A program made the translations under genes and the position numbers. DNA of 64,000 nucleotides from Acidovorax sp. DW039 (lineage in GTDB: Bacteria > Pseudomonadota > Gammaproteobacteria > Burkholderiales > Burkholderiaceae_C), in contig NZ_AP029019.1 in assembly GCF_037101375.1 (NCBI RefSeq), positions 3,019,001 to 3,083,000 of the forward strand. Reading direction: 5' to 3'. Each line of letters begins with the position of its first letter. Within the stretch, counting starts at the first letter, position 1. The notes under the pieces are model-generated. The model had not been told where the DNA came from, ran no database searches, and saw only the letters and a program-made list of their open reading frames with translations. Shown piece by piece: positions 25,919 to 34,436 of the stretch.

Positions 25919-26362
25919 ATGTACAAACGCATCCTGATCGCAACCGACGGCTCTCCCCTCTCGGACAAAGCCGTGGACAGTGGCCTTTCCCTGGCCGCAC
26001 TGACTGGCGCCTCGGTCGTCGCACTCAAGGTGGTGCCCCGCTACCCCCGCAGCTACTTTGAAGGTGGCCTGCCCGTGGACGCGGGCGATATCAAGCGCAT
26101 CGAAGGCCAGTGGGGCGATGCAGCCCAGGCCCTGGTAGATGCGGTGAAGGCCAAGGGCACTGAACATGGCGTGACGGTGAAAGCCGTGACGGCCAAGTCC
26201 GACATGGTGGCCGAGGCCGTGATTGCCGCAGCCAAAAAGCACAAGTGCGACTTGATCGTGATGGCATCGCACGGCCGCAAGGGCCTCAAGCGCCTGCTGC
26301 TGGGCAGCGAAACCCAGCATGTGCTGACGCATTCGCACATTCCTGTGCTGGTGCTGCGTTAA
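25919..26362 (+). CDS. Universal stress protein, UspA family
   Basis: 147 residues. The N-terminal strand YKRILIATDGS and the ATP-loop GRKGLKRLLLGSETQHVLTHS near the C-terminus indicate a nucleotide-binding UspA. The ATG at 25919 follows GAGGAG by 6 nt. The adjacent FNR box suggests induction at low oxygen, as for several Pseudomonas Usp proteins. It is followed by a dispersed repeat and a strong terminator. Confidence 0.9.
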   Translation: MYKRILIATDGSPLSDKAVDSGLSLAALTGASVVALKVVPRYPRSYFEGGLPVDAGDIKRIEGQWGDAAQALVDAVKAKGTEHGVTVKAVTAKSDMVAEAVIAAAKKHKCDLIVMASHGRKGLKRLLLGSETQHVLTHSHIPVLVLR

Positions 26363-26377
26363 GGCCTCAAAAGCCTT

Positions 26378-26424
26378 GTAGCGCTTATCAATAAAGCGCA
26401 AGCAGCTATCAAATACATAGCAAA
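26378..26424 (+). repeat. Dispersed repeat copy after uspA
   Basis: TTGTAGCGCTTATCAATAAA, then GCGCAAGCAGCTATCAAATA and CATAGC. This is the fullest form of the family in the window. The TAGCGCTT and AAGCGC parts can pair, as can GCTATCAA and ATAGC. Confidence 0.75.
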
Positions 26425-26426
26425 AA

Positions 26427-26457
26427 CCGAGCAGACGATTGTCTGCTCGGTTTTTTT
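26427..26457 (+). terminator. Rho-independent terminator after uspA
   Basis: Perfect stem CCGAGCAGAC/GTCTGCTCGG with a GATT loop and seven T residues. Confidence 0.93.
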
Positions 26458-26510
26458 ATGGACGTCGCGGTCTCGCCACACGCGCGCAGTGGCAGCACGC
26501 TACGCGGGCC

Positions 26511-26526
26511 TTTGAGCAGGTTCTTG
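26511..26526. repeat. Solo copy of the MITE terminal repeat
   Basis: The reverse complement reads CAAGAACCTGCTCAAA, almost the same as the end of the element at 8.3-8.6 kb (TAAGAACCTGTTCAAA). It lies a few bases past the livF stop and has no partner nearby. Confidence 0.45.
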
Positions 26527-26532
26527 GCGCAG

Positions 26533-27246
26533 TCAATGGTTGCCCAGATACAACTGCGCCATGCGCTCATCGGCCAGCAGCCCCTGCGCCGGGCCCTGCA
26601 GCACGCAGCGCCCCTGGTCCAGGATGTAGCCCTGCTGGCTGATCTGCAGCGCCTGGCGTGCGCGCTGCTCCACCATCAGCACCGCCACGCCTGCAGCAGG
26701 CAGCTTCTGCACCATGTCAAACACCTTGCCCACCAGCGAAGGCGCCAGCGCTGCCGTGGGTTCGTCCAGCACCATGATGCGCGGCGACGGCATGAGGGCG
26801 CGGGCAAAGGCCAGTTGCTGGCGCTCGCCGCCGGAGAGGTTGCTGGCGGGCTGCGGCAGGCGCTCCACCAGCGCGGGAAAGTCCGCCAGCACCTCGTCCA
26901 TGCGCTGCTTGAGGTGCTTCACGCCCCGCACCACCTGCAGGTTCTCGCGCACGGTGAGCGACGGGAACACGTTCGCCACCTGCGGCACATAGGCCAGCCC
27001 GGCGTCAAAGCGGTCTTCGGCCGACAAGGCCGTGATGTCGCGCCCGCCCAGGTGGATGGTGCCCGCCACCCGTGGCAGCAAGCCCAGCAACGCCTTCACC
27101 AGCGTGGATTTGCCCGCGCCGTTGGTGCCCGCAATCGTCACGATCTCGCCCGGTGCCACGGCCAGGTCAATGCCGTGGATGATGTCCACCTCGGAATACC
27201 CGCCACGCAACTGCGCGATCTGCAGCAAGTTGTCTGCGCCGCTCAT
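26533..27246 (-). CDS. livF: Branched-chain amino acid-type ABC transporter ATPase (LivF)
   Basis: 237 residues. Walker A GTNGAGKST, signature LSGGERQQLA, Walker B IMVLDEPTAAL and switch VEQRAR all intact. The GGYSEVDIIHGIDLAV start is typical of LivF. The ATG overlaps livG as ATGA. The substrate is not known; the linked amidohydrolase suggests an amide, peptide or amino-acid derivative. Confidence 0.9.
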   Translation of the reverse strand: MSGADNLLQIAQLRGGYSEVDIIHGIDLAVAPGEIVTIAGTNGAGKSTLVKALLGLLPRVAGTIHLGGRDITALSAEDRFDAGLAYVPQVANVFPSLTVRENLQVVRGVKHLKQRMDEVLADFPALVERLPQPASNLSGGERQQLAFARALMPSPRIMVLDEPTAALAPSLVGKVFDMVQKLPAAGVAVLMVEQRARQALQISQQGYILDQGRCVLQGPAQGLLADERMAQLYLGNH

Positions 27247-28007
27247 ACCACCCCTCCCATGTAGGCTTCCTGCACGCGCGGGTCGTCCAGCACGGTGTGC
27301 GGGTCGCCCTCGGCCAGAATCGCACCCCGGTCCATCACGATCATGCGGTGCGACAGCGACTTGAGCGCCTGCAGGTGGTGCTCAATCACGATGAAGGCAA
27401 TGCCCTGCCCGTTCAGCTCGCGCACGCGGTCGCAAATCTCTTCGATCAACACCGGGTTGACCCCGGCAAACGGCTCGTCCAGCAAGATGCAGCGCGGGTC
27501 CAGCATCAGCACCCGGCCCAGCTCCACCAGCTTCTTCTGCCCGCCCGAGAGGCCACCCGCCTTCACATCGCGCACCCGCGCCAGGTTCAAAAACTGCAGG
27601 ATGCGGTCGGCCTTGATGGAGAGCTGTGCCTCATGCTCGCGGCGGGCGCGGGTTTGGAAGAAGGCGTTCAGCAGCCGCTCCCCCTGCGGGTTGGCAGCTG
27701 CGGCCATCAGGTTTTCGTGCACCGTAAGGCTCTTGAACTCACGCGGGATCTGGAACGTGCGCACCAGCCCCAGCCGCGCGCGGCGGTACGGCGGGATGCG
27801 CGTGATGTCCTGCCCATCAAACTGGATCTGCCCTGCATCCGCGGGCTGCTGCCCGGCAATGGCCGCAAACAGCGTGCTCTTGCCCGCACCGTTGGTGCCT
27901 GCAATGCCCAGAATCTCGCCCGCCCCCAGTTGCAGCGACACACCGTCCACCGCCTTGAAGCCCCCGAATTGCCGCGTGACGGCATCGACTTTCAGCATCG
28001 TTGTCAT
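27243..28007 (-). CDS. livG: Branched-chain amino acid-type ABC transporter ATPase (LivG)
   Basis: 254 residues. Walker A GTNGAGKST, the LivG-specific FQIPREFKSLTVHENL stretch, signature LSGGQKKLVELGR, Walker B CILLDEPFAGVNP, and VIEHHL. ATGA overlaps with both neighbours show tight coupling in the transporter operon. Confidence 0.9.
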   Translation of the reverse strand: MTTMLKVDAVTRQFGGFKAVDGVSLQLGAGEILGIAGTNGAGKSTLFAAIAGQQPADAGQIQFDGQDITRIPPYRRARLGLVRTFQIPREFKSLTVHENLMAAAANPQGERLLNAFFQTRARREHEAQLSIKADRILQFLNLARVRDVKAGGLSGGQKKLVELGRVLMLDPRCILLDEPFAGVNPVLIEEICDRVRELNGQGIAFIVIEHHLQALKSLSHRMIVMDRGAILAEGDPHTVLDDPRVQEAYMGGVV

Positions 28008-28894
28008 TTGGCACTCCCTGCCGAGCCACCGAACAGGCCGTTGGGCTTGTACAGCGTGACCAGAATCAGCGCCAGGCCCACCGCCGCCAAACGCAGGCTG
28101 GCCATGCCGACTTCAGACACACCCGGCACCCAGTCTTTGGCAAAGCGCGAGCCTTCCAGAAACACCATGAGCAGCAGCGAACCAAACACCGCGCCGCGCA
28201 CGGTGCCCGAGCCGCCCATCACCAGCCCCATCCACACATAAAAGGTGATGAGCGGAATGAACTGCTCTGGCGTGATGAAGGTGATGAAGTGCGCATAAAA
28301 CGCCCCCGCCAGCCCGGCCAACGCAGCCCCCAGCATGAACACCTGCACCTTGAACCAGGCCGGGTCTTTGCCCAGCGCAGACAAGGCGGCTTCGTCATCG
28401 CCAATGGCTTTGAGCAAGCGGCCAAACGGGCTGGCCGCCAGGCGCACCGTGCCCCAGGCCACCAGGGCGACCAGCGCCAGCAGCGTGGCAAAAATCGCCA
28501 CGTCTGACACACCACTGCCCCACGATGCAAACAGCTTGGGCAGGCCCGGCAGGCCCTGCACCCCCTTGGTGAGCCAGCTTTCTTGCTGGATGGAAATGCG
28601 CACCGCTTCCGAAAAACCCAGCGTGACGATAGCCAGGTAGTCATCCCGCAGGCGCAGCGACAGCAAGCCGATGGGCAGCGCCAGCACACCAGCCAGCACG
28701 CCCGCCGCCACAAAGCACAGCACCAGCGGCACGCCTTGCAGCGCCAACAGGCCCGAGGTGTAGGCGCCCACGGCAAAGAACGCCACCACGCCAAAGTTGA
28801 CCAGCCGGGTCAGGCCGAACTGCAGGTTCAGCCCCAGCGCCAACAGGCAGTAAATGAGGGCAACGATGCCAATGGCACAGAGGTAAGCAATCAT
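28004..28894 (-). CDS. livM: Branched-chain amino acid-type ABC transporter permease (LivM)
   Basis: 296 residues, about eight to ten transmembrane helices. LNLQFGLTRLVNFGVVAFFAVGAY, RLRDDYLAIVTLGFSEAVR and the C-terminal MGLVMGGSGTVRGAVFGS are the LivM landmarks. It follows livH by 12 nt. The sequence encodes no feature that fixes the substrate. Confidence 0.9.
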   Translation of the reverse strand: MIAYLCAIGIVALIYCLLALGLNLQFGLTRLVNFGVVAFFAVGAYTSGLLALQGVPLVLCFVAAGVLAGVLALPIGLLSLRLRDDYLAIVTLGFSEAVRISIQQESWLTKGVQGLPGLPKLFASWGSGVSDVAIFATLLALVALVAWGTVRLAASPFGRLLKAIGDDEAALSALGKDPAWFKVQVFMLGAALAGLAGAFYAHFITFITPEQFIPLITFYVWMGLVMGGSGTVRGAVFGSLLLMVFLEGSRFAKDWVPGVSEVGMASLRLAAVGLALILVTLYKPNGLFGGSAGSAK

Positions 28895-28906
28895 GAATCG
28901 GACTCC

Positions 28907-29782
28907 TTACCGCACCAGTTGCACGCGGCCCATGATGCCTGCCGGGCGCACCAGCAGCACCAGCGCCAGCACCACAAACGACAGCACCAGCTTGTACGAC
29001 GGCCCCATCAGCGGCACCGCCAGCTCTTGCGCCACACACAGCAGCAGCGCGCCCAGCACTGCGCCCACCGGGCTGCCAATGCCGCCCAGCACCATGGCCG
29101 CAAAGGCGGGAATCAAACTCTCCCATCCCATCTCGGGGCTGACCACGGCCTTCATGCCCAGCAGCACGCCGCCCAGTGATGACAACGCCCCCACCAGCAG
29201 CCACAGGCTCAGCATGAGCCCGCCAGCGCGGATGCCGCTGGCGCGTGCCAGATCCGCACTGTCGGCCACGGCGCGCAACTGGCGGCCAAAGCTGGTGCGG
29301 TAGATCAGCACAAACACCACCAGCAGACACGCTGCCGCCACGGCGGCAATCGCCAGATCGGTAGGCAAAACACGGATGCCGCCAAAGTTCCAGGCGCGCA
29401 CCAGGGGCAAGTCAAACGTGCGCTGGTCGTGCCCGGCAAAAAAGCCAATCAGGCTGCGCAGCAAAAACCCGAGGCCAATGGCCGCCAGCATGGACGACAC
29501 CATGGGCCGCCCGGCCAGCTTGCGAAAAATCAGCTGGTACGAGCCCGCCGACACCATGGCTGTGATCACCATGCTGCCCAGCGCAGCCACCCACAGCGGC
29601 CAGCCCGTCAGCAACTGCACGGCCACGGCGGCATAGGCCCCCGTGGTCATCATGTCGCCCGCAGCGGCGTTCGGAAAACGGTTGACGCCCATCACCAGGG
29701 TCATGGCCAGCGCGGGCAATGCCACCACCAGGCCTTCGATCAATCCATTGATCAGCAGGTTTACAAAATCGATCCAGGTCAT
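28907..29782 (-). CDS. livH: Branched-chain amino acid-type ABC transporter permease (LivH)
   Basis: 291 residues from the ATG at 29780-29782. The helix-rich protein carries NGLIEGLVVALPALAMTLVM at the start, ASGIRAGGLMLSLWLLVGAL and the C-terminal MVLGGIGSPVGAVLGALLL, all LivH marks. An earlier in-frame ATG at 29839 would run through the hairpin region, so the later start is preferred. It is transcribed after the binding-protein gene, across an attenuator-like hairpin. Confidence 0.9.
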   Translation of the reverse strand: MTWIDFVNLLINGLIEGLVVALPALAMTLVMGVNRFPNAAAGDMMTTGAYAAVAVQLLTGWPLWVAALGSMVITAMVSAGSYQLIFRKLAGRPMVSSMLAAIGLGFLLRSLIGFFAGHDQRTFDLPLVRAWNFGGIRVLPTDLAIAAVAAACLLVVFVLIYRTSFGRQLRAVADSADLARASGIRAGGLMLSLWLLVGALSSLGGVLLGMKAVVSPEMGWESLIPAFAAMVLGGIGSPVGAVLGALLLCVAQELAVPLMGPSYKLVLSFVVLALVLLVRPAGIMGRVQLVR

Positions 29783-29828
29783 TGCGTCATTCCGTGCACA
29801 TCTCGCATGTGGTTGCCCTGCGCCGTCA

Positions 29829-29871
29829 AAAAAATACAAAGCCCGGCACCCGCCCCTGCGGCACGCCGGGC
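29829..29871 (-). terminator. Attenuator-like hairpin between binding-protein gene and livH
   Basis: On the minus strand GCCCGGC pairs with GCCGGGC and TTTGTATTTTTTT follows. Partial termination here would let the binding protein be made in excess of the membrane parts. Confidence 0.7.
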
Positions 29872-29878
29872 ACGTTGA

Positions 29879-31099
29879 TTACATCGTGATGGACACCACG
29901 TCGCGCCGCACCAGCTGGCCCTTTTCGATGACGAACACGCCAAAGTCCGGCGTCACATCGCCCGCCTTGTCAAAGTCCAGCTTGCTCGATGCGCCTTCGT
30001 AGTTCACCTTGGCCTTCTTGGCCAGTTGCGCCTTGCCTTCGGCAAAGGTGAACACGGCCGTGCCGGGCGCGTTGGAGACATCGCGCATCTTTGCGTTGAT
30101 CTGCTCCACCGTGGCCTTGGGGCCCGCAGCCTCCATGGCCAGGGCCAGCGAGATCACCATGTCGTACGCCATGGCGGCGTAGATGTTGGTGGATGCCGCC
30201 TTGCCGGTGGCCTTGGTGAAAGCTGCGTCAAACTGCGCATACGAAGCGCTCTTTTCGTTGGACACGGTGTCCACCGAAATAATGCCTTCGCACACCTCTG
30301 CACCCAGGGCCTTGACCAGATCGGGGTTGGCAGCCCAACCGGGAATGATCCACTTGGTATCCGCGCCCGACTGGAACCACTCGCGCAGGATGATGGTGGT
30401 GTCGGGCAGGTACGAGCCCATCACGATCACATCAGGCTTGGCGGCCAGAATTTTCTGCAGCTCGCTGCGGTAGCTGGGGCGGTTGGGTTCGTACGTAACG
30501 TGTGCCGCCACCTTGCCGCCGCGCTTTTCCCAGGCTTTGGTAAAGCCTTCCACATTGCCCAGGCCCGATGCGTTGTTGAACGCCATGGTGGCAGGGCGCT
30601 TGAAGCCGCGCTTGGTGCAGATCTCGGCAAAGGCCGCGCCAAAGCGGTCGTTGGTGGCCTGAAAGCGCCACACCAGGTCCTTCGTGTCCAGCGTAGAGAT
30701 GGTGGGCGCGCCCGACACGTTCATCTGGATGATGCCTGCGGCATCCGTCAGCGGCATCACCGCCAGCGTCACGCCCGATGCCCAGGTGCCCAGCACCGCC
30801 TGCACCTTGTTCACCTCGATCAGCTTCTTGGCTGCCAGCACGGCGGCGTCGGGCTTGGTCTGGTCGTCTTCGGTGTACAGCTCCAGCTTGCGGCCACCGG
30901 CACCGCCAGCGGCGTTGACCTCGTCCACCGCCATGCGAATGGCCTGCTGCATGCCCGGGCCGTAAGGGCTGCCTGCGCCGGTGATGGGCGTGAGCGAGCC
31001 GATGCGGAACACATCGCCCTGCTGGCTGAAGCCGATGGAGGGAAGGAGCTGCAGAGCCGCTGCGGCACCGCCGAGCTTGACGAAATTTCTACGTTGCAT
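29879..31099 (-). CDS. Periplasmic ligand-binding protein of the ABC transporter
   Basis: Type I periplasmic binding fold (LivJ/LivK-like), 406 residues. A signal peptide (QRRNFVKLGGAAAALQLLPS, ending near GFSQQ) has a twin-arginine-like RR. Then comes FRIGSLTPITGAGSPYGPGM and AVDEVNAAGGAGGRKLELY, the standard ligand-binding start. It is the first transporter gene, 30 nt after the amidohydrolase, so uptake and hydrolysis are probably linked. Confidence 0.88.
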   Translation of the reverse strand: MQRRNFVKLGGAAAALQLLPSIGFSQQGDVFRIGSLTPITGAGSPYGPGMQQAIRMAVDEVNAAGGAGGRKLELYTEDDQTKPDAAVLAAKKLIEVNKVQAVLGTWASGVTLAVMPLTDAAGIIQMNVSGAPTISTLDTKDLVWRFQATNDRFGAAFAEICTKRGFKRPATMAFNNASGLGNVEGFTKAWEKRGGKVAAHVTYEPNRPSYRSELQKILAAKPDVIVMGSYLPDTTIILREWFQSGADTKWIIPGWAANPDLVKALGAEVCEGIISVDTVSNEKSASYAQFDAAFTKATGKAASTNIYAAMAYDMVISLALAMEAAGPKATVEQINAKMRDVSNAPGTAVFTFAEGKAQLAKKAKVNYEGASSKLDFDKAGDVTPDFGVFVIEKGQLVRRDVVSITM

Positions 31100-31129
31100 G
31101 GTGATCTCCGGTCAGGTCAGGGTTGGAAT

Positions 31130-32362
31130 TCAGAGGGTGTTCTTGACGAAAGCGCCGTCCTTGACGATGGCGCGGATGTGCTCGCCCTGGCCCAGCAGGC
31201 AGGCGATGTCGGCGAGCGGGTCGCCATCGACCAGCAGCAGGTCGGCAATGGCACCCGCAGTGATCTCGCCCAGCTGGCCTTGCTGGCCCAGAATCTCCGC
31301 GCCAATCAGCGTGGCCTGCTGCAGCACCGGGCCGTTGCCCAGAATCTCGGCGCGCAGGCGCAACTCGTCAGACTGCAGGTAATGCGTTTCGGCCAGCAGG
31401 TCGCTGCCCAGGCCCATCTTCACGCCCGCCTTGGCCAAAATCTTGATCGCCTCTTTGCCCTGCCCGCGCACGCTGTCGATCTTGGCGACGGACGCAGCAG
31501 GCAGGCCATAGCGCTCGCCCTCGTTGGCCAGGCCTTCATAGGTGATGAGCGTGGGCACCATGAAGGCACCCAGCTCGGCCATGAGTTCGGCCGTGGGCGC
31601 ATCTACCAGATTGCCGTGCTCAATGGTGCGCACGCCGCAGCGCACGGCGCGGGCAATGGCGCGGGGCGTGTAGGCGTGCGCCATCACGTAGGTGTTGGCG
31701 TTGGAGGCCTCTTCCACAATGGCGCGCAGCTCGGCTTCGGAGTAGCCCAGGTTGCCAATCGGGTCGTTGGGCGAGGCCACGCCGCCCGATGCCATCACCT
31801 TGATCTGCGTGGCGCCCTTCAGGATTTCTTCGCGCACCGCCAGGCGGCAGGCGTCCACCCCGTCCACCACGCGGCCAATGTTGCCCAGCTTGTACGCGCA
31901 CGAGCACACATCCAGGTCATCGTTGCGCTGGCGAAAGTCCGCATGCCCACCGGTTTGCGACAGCGCCTTGCCCGAAGGGAAGATGCGCGGCCCCTGCACC
32001 AGCCCTGTGCGCACCGCCTCGGCCAGAGACCAATCGGCACCGCCCGCATCGCGCACGGTGGTGAAGCCACGGTCGAGCATGCCCTTCATGATGGGCAGCG
32101 AGCGCAGCATGGTGAACACATTGGGCATCTTGGCCACGGTGCCCAGGTTGAACGACGAGGCCACCACATGCACATGGCAATCGATCAGGCCGGGCATCAG
32201 CGTCATGCCCTTGGCGTCGAGCGTGGTGGTGCCCTCGGGCACCTGCAGGTTGGCACCCACCGCAGCAATGCGCCCGTCCTGCACCAGAACGGACAGGCCC
32301 GCGCGCAATGTCAGGGCATGCACATCCAGAACGCGGCTGTTTTCAATCAACAAAGTGGTCAT
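31130..32362 (-). CDS. Metal-dependent amidohydrolase
   Basis: About 410 residues of the amidohydrolase superfamily, near the imidazolonepropionase/Xaa-Arg-Lys dipeptidase group. Metal ligands seen: DCHVH at about 61-65, IKVMASGG with the likely carboxylated Lys, MAHAYTP, IEHGNLVD and GLGSDLL. It probably cleaves an amide or cyclic amide delivered by the downstream transporter. The ATG at 32362 is chosen because MTTLLIENSRVLD is a common start; an ATG four codons upstream is also open. No clear ribosome site is seen. Confidence 0.85.
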   Translation of the reverse strand: MTTLLIENSRVLDVHALTLRAGLSVLVQDGRIAAVGANLQVPEGTTTLDAKGMTLMPGLIDCHVHVVASSFNLGTVAKMPNVFTMLRSLPIMKGMLDRGFTTVRDAGGADWSLAEAVRTGLVQGPRIFPSGKALSQTGGHADFRQRNDDLDVCSCAYKLGNIGRVVDGVDACRLAVREEILKGATQIKVMASGGVASPNDPIGNLGYSEAELRAIVEEASNANTYVMAHAYTPRAIARAVRCGVRTIEHGNLVDAPTAELMAELGAFMVPTLITYEGLANEGERYGLPAASVAKIDSVRGQGKEAIKILAKAGVKMGLGSDLLAETHYLQSDELRLRAEILGNGPVLQQATLIGAEILGQQGQLGEITAGAIADLLLVDGDPLADIACLLGQGEHIRAIVKDGAFVKNTL

Positions 32363-32493
32363 GAGCAAGGTCAAGAAGGTGTCGAAGGACTTCCGGAATA
32401 CTCATGGCCCACAAAATGCAAGCCACGGGTTTCAGGGCGCGAATGTCATGGCCTCAAACTGGTGCAACGCACCATCCCTCAGAGGCAAATCCA

Positions 32494-32509
32494 TGACATC
32501 GATATGTCA
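32494..32509. promoter_or_regulatory. Perfect palindrome in the divergent promoter region
   Basis: TGACATCGATATGTCA, a 16-bp perfect dyad between the amidohydrolase and LysR genes. A likely operator, though a spacing of 14 between T and A is not the LysR standard. Confidence 0.55.
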
Positions 32510-32568
32510 CAAGATGCATTTATCAGGCCAATCGCCCTTGGCCGCAACGCCTAAAATCTCACCCACCC

Positions 32569-32583
32569 ATGAGTACTACTCAT
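32569..32583. promoter_or_regulatory. LysR-type T-N11-A palindrome
   Basis: ATGAGTACTACTCAT, perfect 7-bp arms, contains T-N11-A at 32570-32582, the usual LysR binding pattern. It ends 17 nt before the LysR start, fitting autoregulation. Confidence 0.6.
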
Positions 32584-32599
32584 ACCGAGGGATAACCCT

Positions 32600-33607
32600 A
32601 TGCGCCGCCTCTGCCCCACGATTTCAGAGCTGAACGCCTTTCACTCTGCCGCCAAGCACCTCGCTTTCACCATGGCCGCGCGCGAGCTGTGCGTGACGCA
32701 AAGCGCCATCAGCCGCCACATTGCCGCGCTGGAGGACTACCTGGGCCAGAAGCTGTTCATCCGCAAGGCCACCGGGCTGGAGCTGACCGAGGCGGGCGCC
32801 ACCTACCTCAACGCCACCCGCCCCGCCATGGCCGCGCTGGAATCGGCCACGGCACAGCTCATGTCGTACGGGGGCGATGGCGGCTCGCTCAACCTGTCGG
32901 TGCCGCCCACGTTTGCTGCGCAGTGGCTGTTTCCGCGCCTGGGGCACTTCAAGCGCACGCTGCCGCAGGTGTCGCTGAACTTTGTGCGCTACCAGCACGC
33001 GCACGACTTTGCGACGCCGCACGAGTTCGACGCCGCCATCCAGTACGGCTACGGCAACTGGCCCAGCGCCAATGCGCGCTACCTGATTGGCAAAGAAACC
33101 AGCATCGTCTGCAGCCCCCAACTGCGCGACGCCCTGCCCCTGCGCACCCCGCAAGACCTGCTGCGCGCCACGCTGCTGCAACACATCGAAGTGCCCCTGG
33201 CCTGGCAAGACTGGATGGAAGCGAACGGCCTGGACACCAGCGCCAGCCGCTTCGGGCCAGGCTTCAACCTCTACTCGCTCATCATCCGCGCCGCCGTTTC
33301 AGGCTTTGGCGTGGGCATCGTGCCCACCTGCCTGGTGGAAGACGAACTGCAGGCAGGCACGCTGGTCGAGCCCCTGAAAGACCGCTTTGACAGCCCGCTG
33401 GGCTACTACCTGTGCGCGCCCACGGCCCGCACCAATTTGTCGGTGTACCGGCTGGTGGCCGGGTGGCTGGAGCATTGCTGCAACCATGCGGAAGGGGCTG
33501 CTGCGCCTGCGACTGCAGAGGCTGGGTCGGGCTGCATTTTTTGCGCGCCGCAGCAAGGGGCAAGCAGTGCCAACGCCACCACCACGGCTGCAGCCATGGC
33601 GGGTTGA
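32600..33607 (+). CDS. LysR-family transcription regulator (GcvA-like)
   Basis: 335 residues. N-terminal helix-turn-helix with AFTMAARELCVTQSAISRHIAALEDYLG, then an effector domain beginning LNLSVPPTFAAQWLFPRL. It is divergent from the amidohydrolase-transporter operon and probably controls it in response to the substrate. The last about 40 residues (from NHAEG on) are alanine-rich with three cysteines and are beyond the normal family end. Confidence 0.9.
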   Translation: MRRLCPTISELNAFHSAAKHLAFTMAARELCVTQSAISRHIAALEDYLGQKLFIRKATGLELTEAGATYLNATRPAMAALESATAQLMSYGGDGGSLNLSVPPTFAAQWLFPRLGHFKRTLPQVSLNFVRYQHAHDFATPHEFDAAIQYGYGNWPSANARYLIGKETSIVCSPQLRDALPLRTPQDLLRATLLQHIEVPLAWQDWMEANGLDTSASRFGPGFNLYSLIIRAAVSGFGVGIVPTCLVEDELQAGTLVEPLKDRFDSPLGYYLCAPTARTNLSVYRLVAGWLEHCCNHAEGAAAPATAEAGSGCIFCAPQQGASSANATTTAAAMAG

Positions 33608-33667
33608 CTGAGCCAGCGCGATGGTAGCGCCGGGCGTTGAGCAAACAGCTTTTATAAAATATGGCTC

Positions 33668-33712
33668 TAGCGCTTATAGATAAAGCGCAAGCAGCTATCA
33701 ATTAAATAGCAA
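33668..33712 (+). repeat. Dispersed repeat copy after lysR
   Basis: TAGCGCTTATAGATAAAGCG, then CAAGCAGCTATCAATTAAAT and AGCAA. Almost identical to the copy at 26.4 kb. It lies in the convergent gap between lysR and the hypothetical gene. Confidence 0.75.
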
Positions 33713-33744
33713 CTGACTTTTGCATCCAGCAGCCAAGACAGGCC

Positions 33745-34185
33745 TCACTGGGCCCTGCATTGAGACGAGGTGCCGGACACCACGGAGTAATCAAACTCCG
33801 CATTGATGGAAATGCACGCCGACTCTGGCGATGAGGGTGCAAACCACGCCACCACCTCCGCGCCGTTTTCAGCATCGTGAAAGAAGCGGTCGACCTTGGA
33901 CCATTCCACCTTGAAGCTCTCGCTGTCTCTGCAAAACATTCGGGTGCTGGTGTAGCTCTTGCCGGAGACAACGTAGCTGTACTCCACAACCGGAAACTGA
34001 CCAGTGAACTGGCGAATGCCTCGGCCTACTTGCACGGGGCGGCTGTCAATTTTGAGGAACCGCACCGGTGTGCTGAGGTAGGCACATGGGGTGGTTGGAG
34101 GAGTCAGAAAGACAGGGGCAAGGGATGCACCAATGATCACGGCCAAGGCGATTGCGAGGGGGATGGCGAGGATGCGGCGATTCAT
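33745..34185 (-). CDS. Hypothetical secreted or anchored protein, DUF3592-like
   Basis: 146 residues. An N-terminal hydrophobic helix (LAIPLAIALAVIIGASLAPVF) could be a signal anchor. The rest is beta-rich with PVVEYSYVVSGKSYTSTRMF, the pattern of DUF3592 domains. No function is known. It is transcribed toward lysR and ends by a dispersed repeat. Base composition is already lower in GC than the liv region. Confidence 0.6.
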   Translation of the reverse strand: MNRRILAIPLAIALAVIIGASLAPVFLTPPTTPCAYLSTPVRFLKIDSRPVQVGRGIRQFTGQFPVVEYSYVVSGKSYTSTRMFCRDSESFKVEWSKVDRFFHDAENGAEVVAWFAPSSPESACISINAEFDYSVVSGTSSQCRAQ

Positions 34186-34369
34186 TGGAGAGGTCTGACG
34201 AGGCTGGAATAGACCAATTTCACATTACCACCGACGACATTTGGTGTACCGCATCTGACGCTACGGACAATGTTTTGCTGTCATCTTTGATCAGAGCTAA
34301 AACGGAAAATCGGCCAACCGGACAGCCTTGGGGCCGGACCACAGGCCTTGGGATTGTTCGCTCTTAGAA

Positions 34370-34436
34370 CGTGTGACAAAAGGCAAGACCGAACCCCAGC
34401 CATACTTCAGGTCCGGTTGACTGTCGAGTTATACGT
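34370..34436 (-). repeat. attC-like hairpin following the Shedu-like gene
   Basis: On the minus strand, directly after the stop, GTATAACTCGACAGTCAACC leads into a folded segment (CCGGACC facing GGTTCGG, GACA facing TGTC) and ends ACGTTCTAAG. The layout is that of an integron attC site: a 7-bp AAC-ending box, imperfect stem, and a GTT box. The boxes deviate from the strict consensus. Confidence 0.5.
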
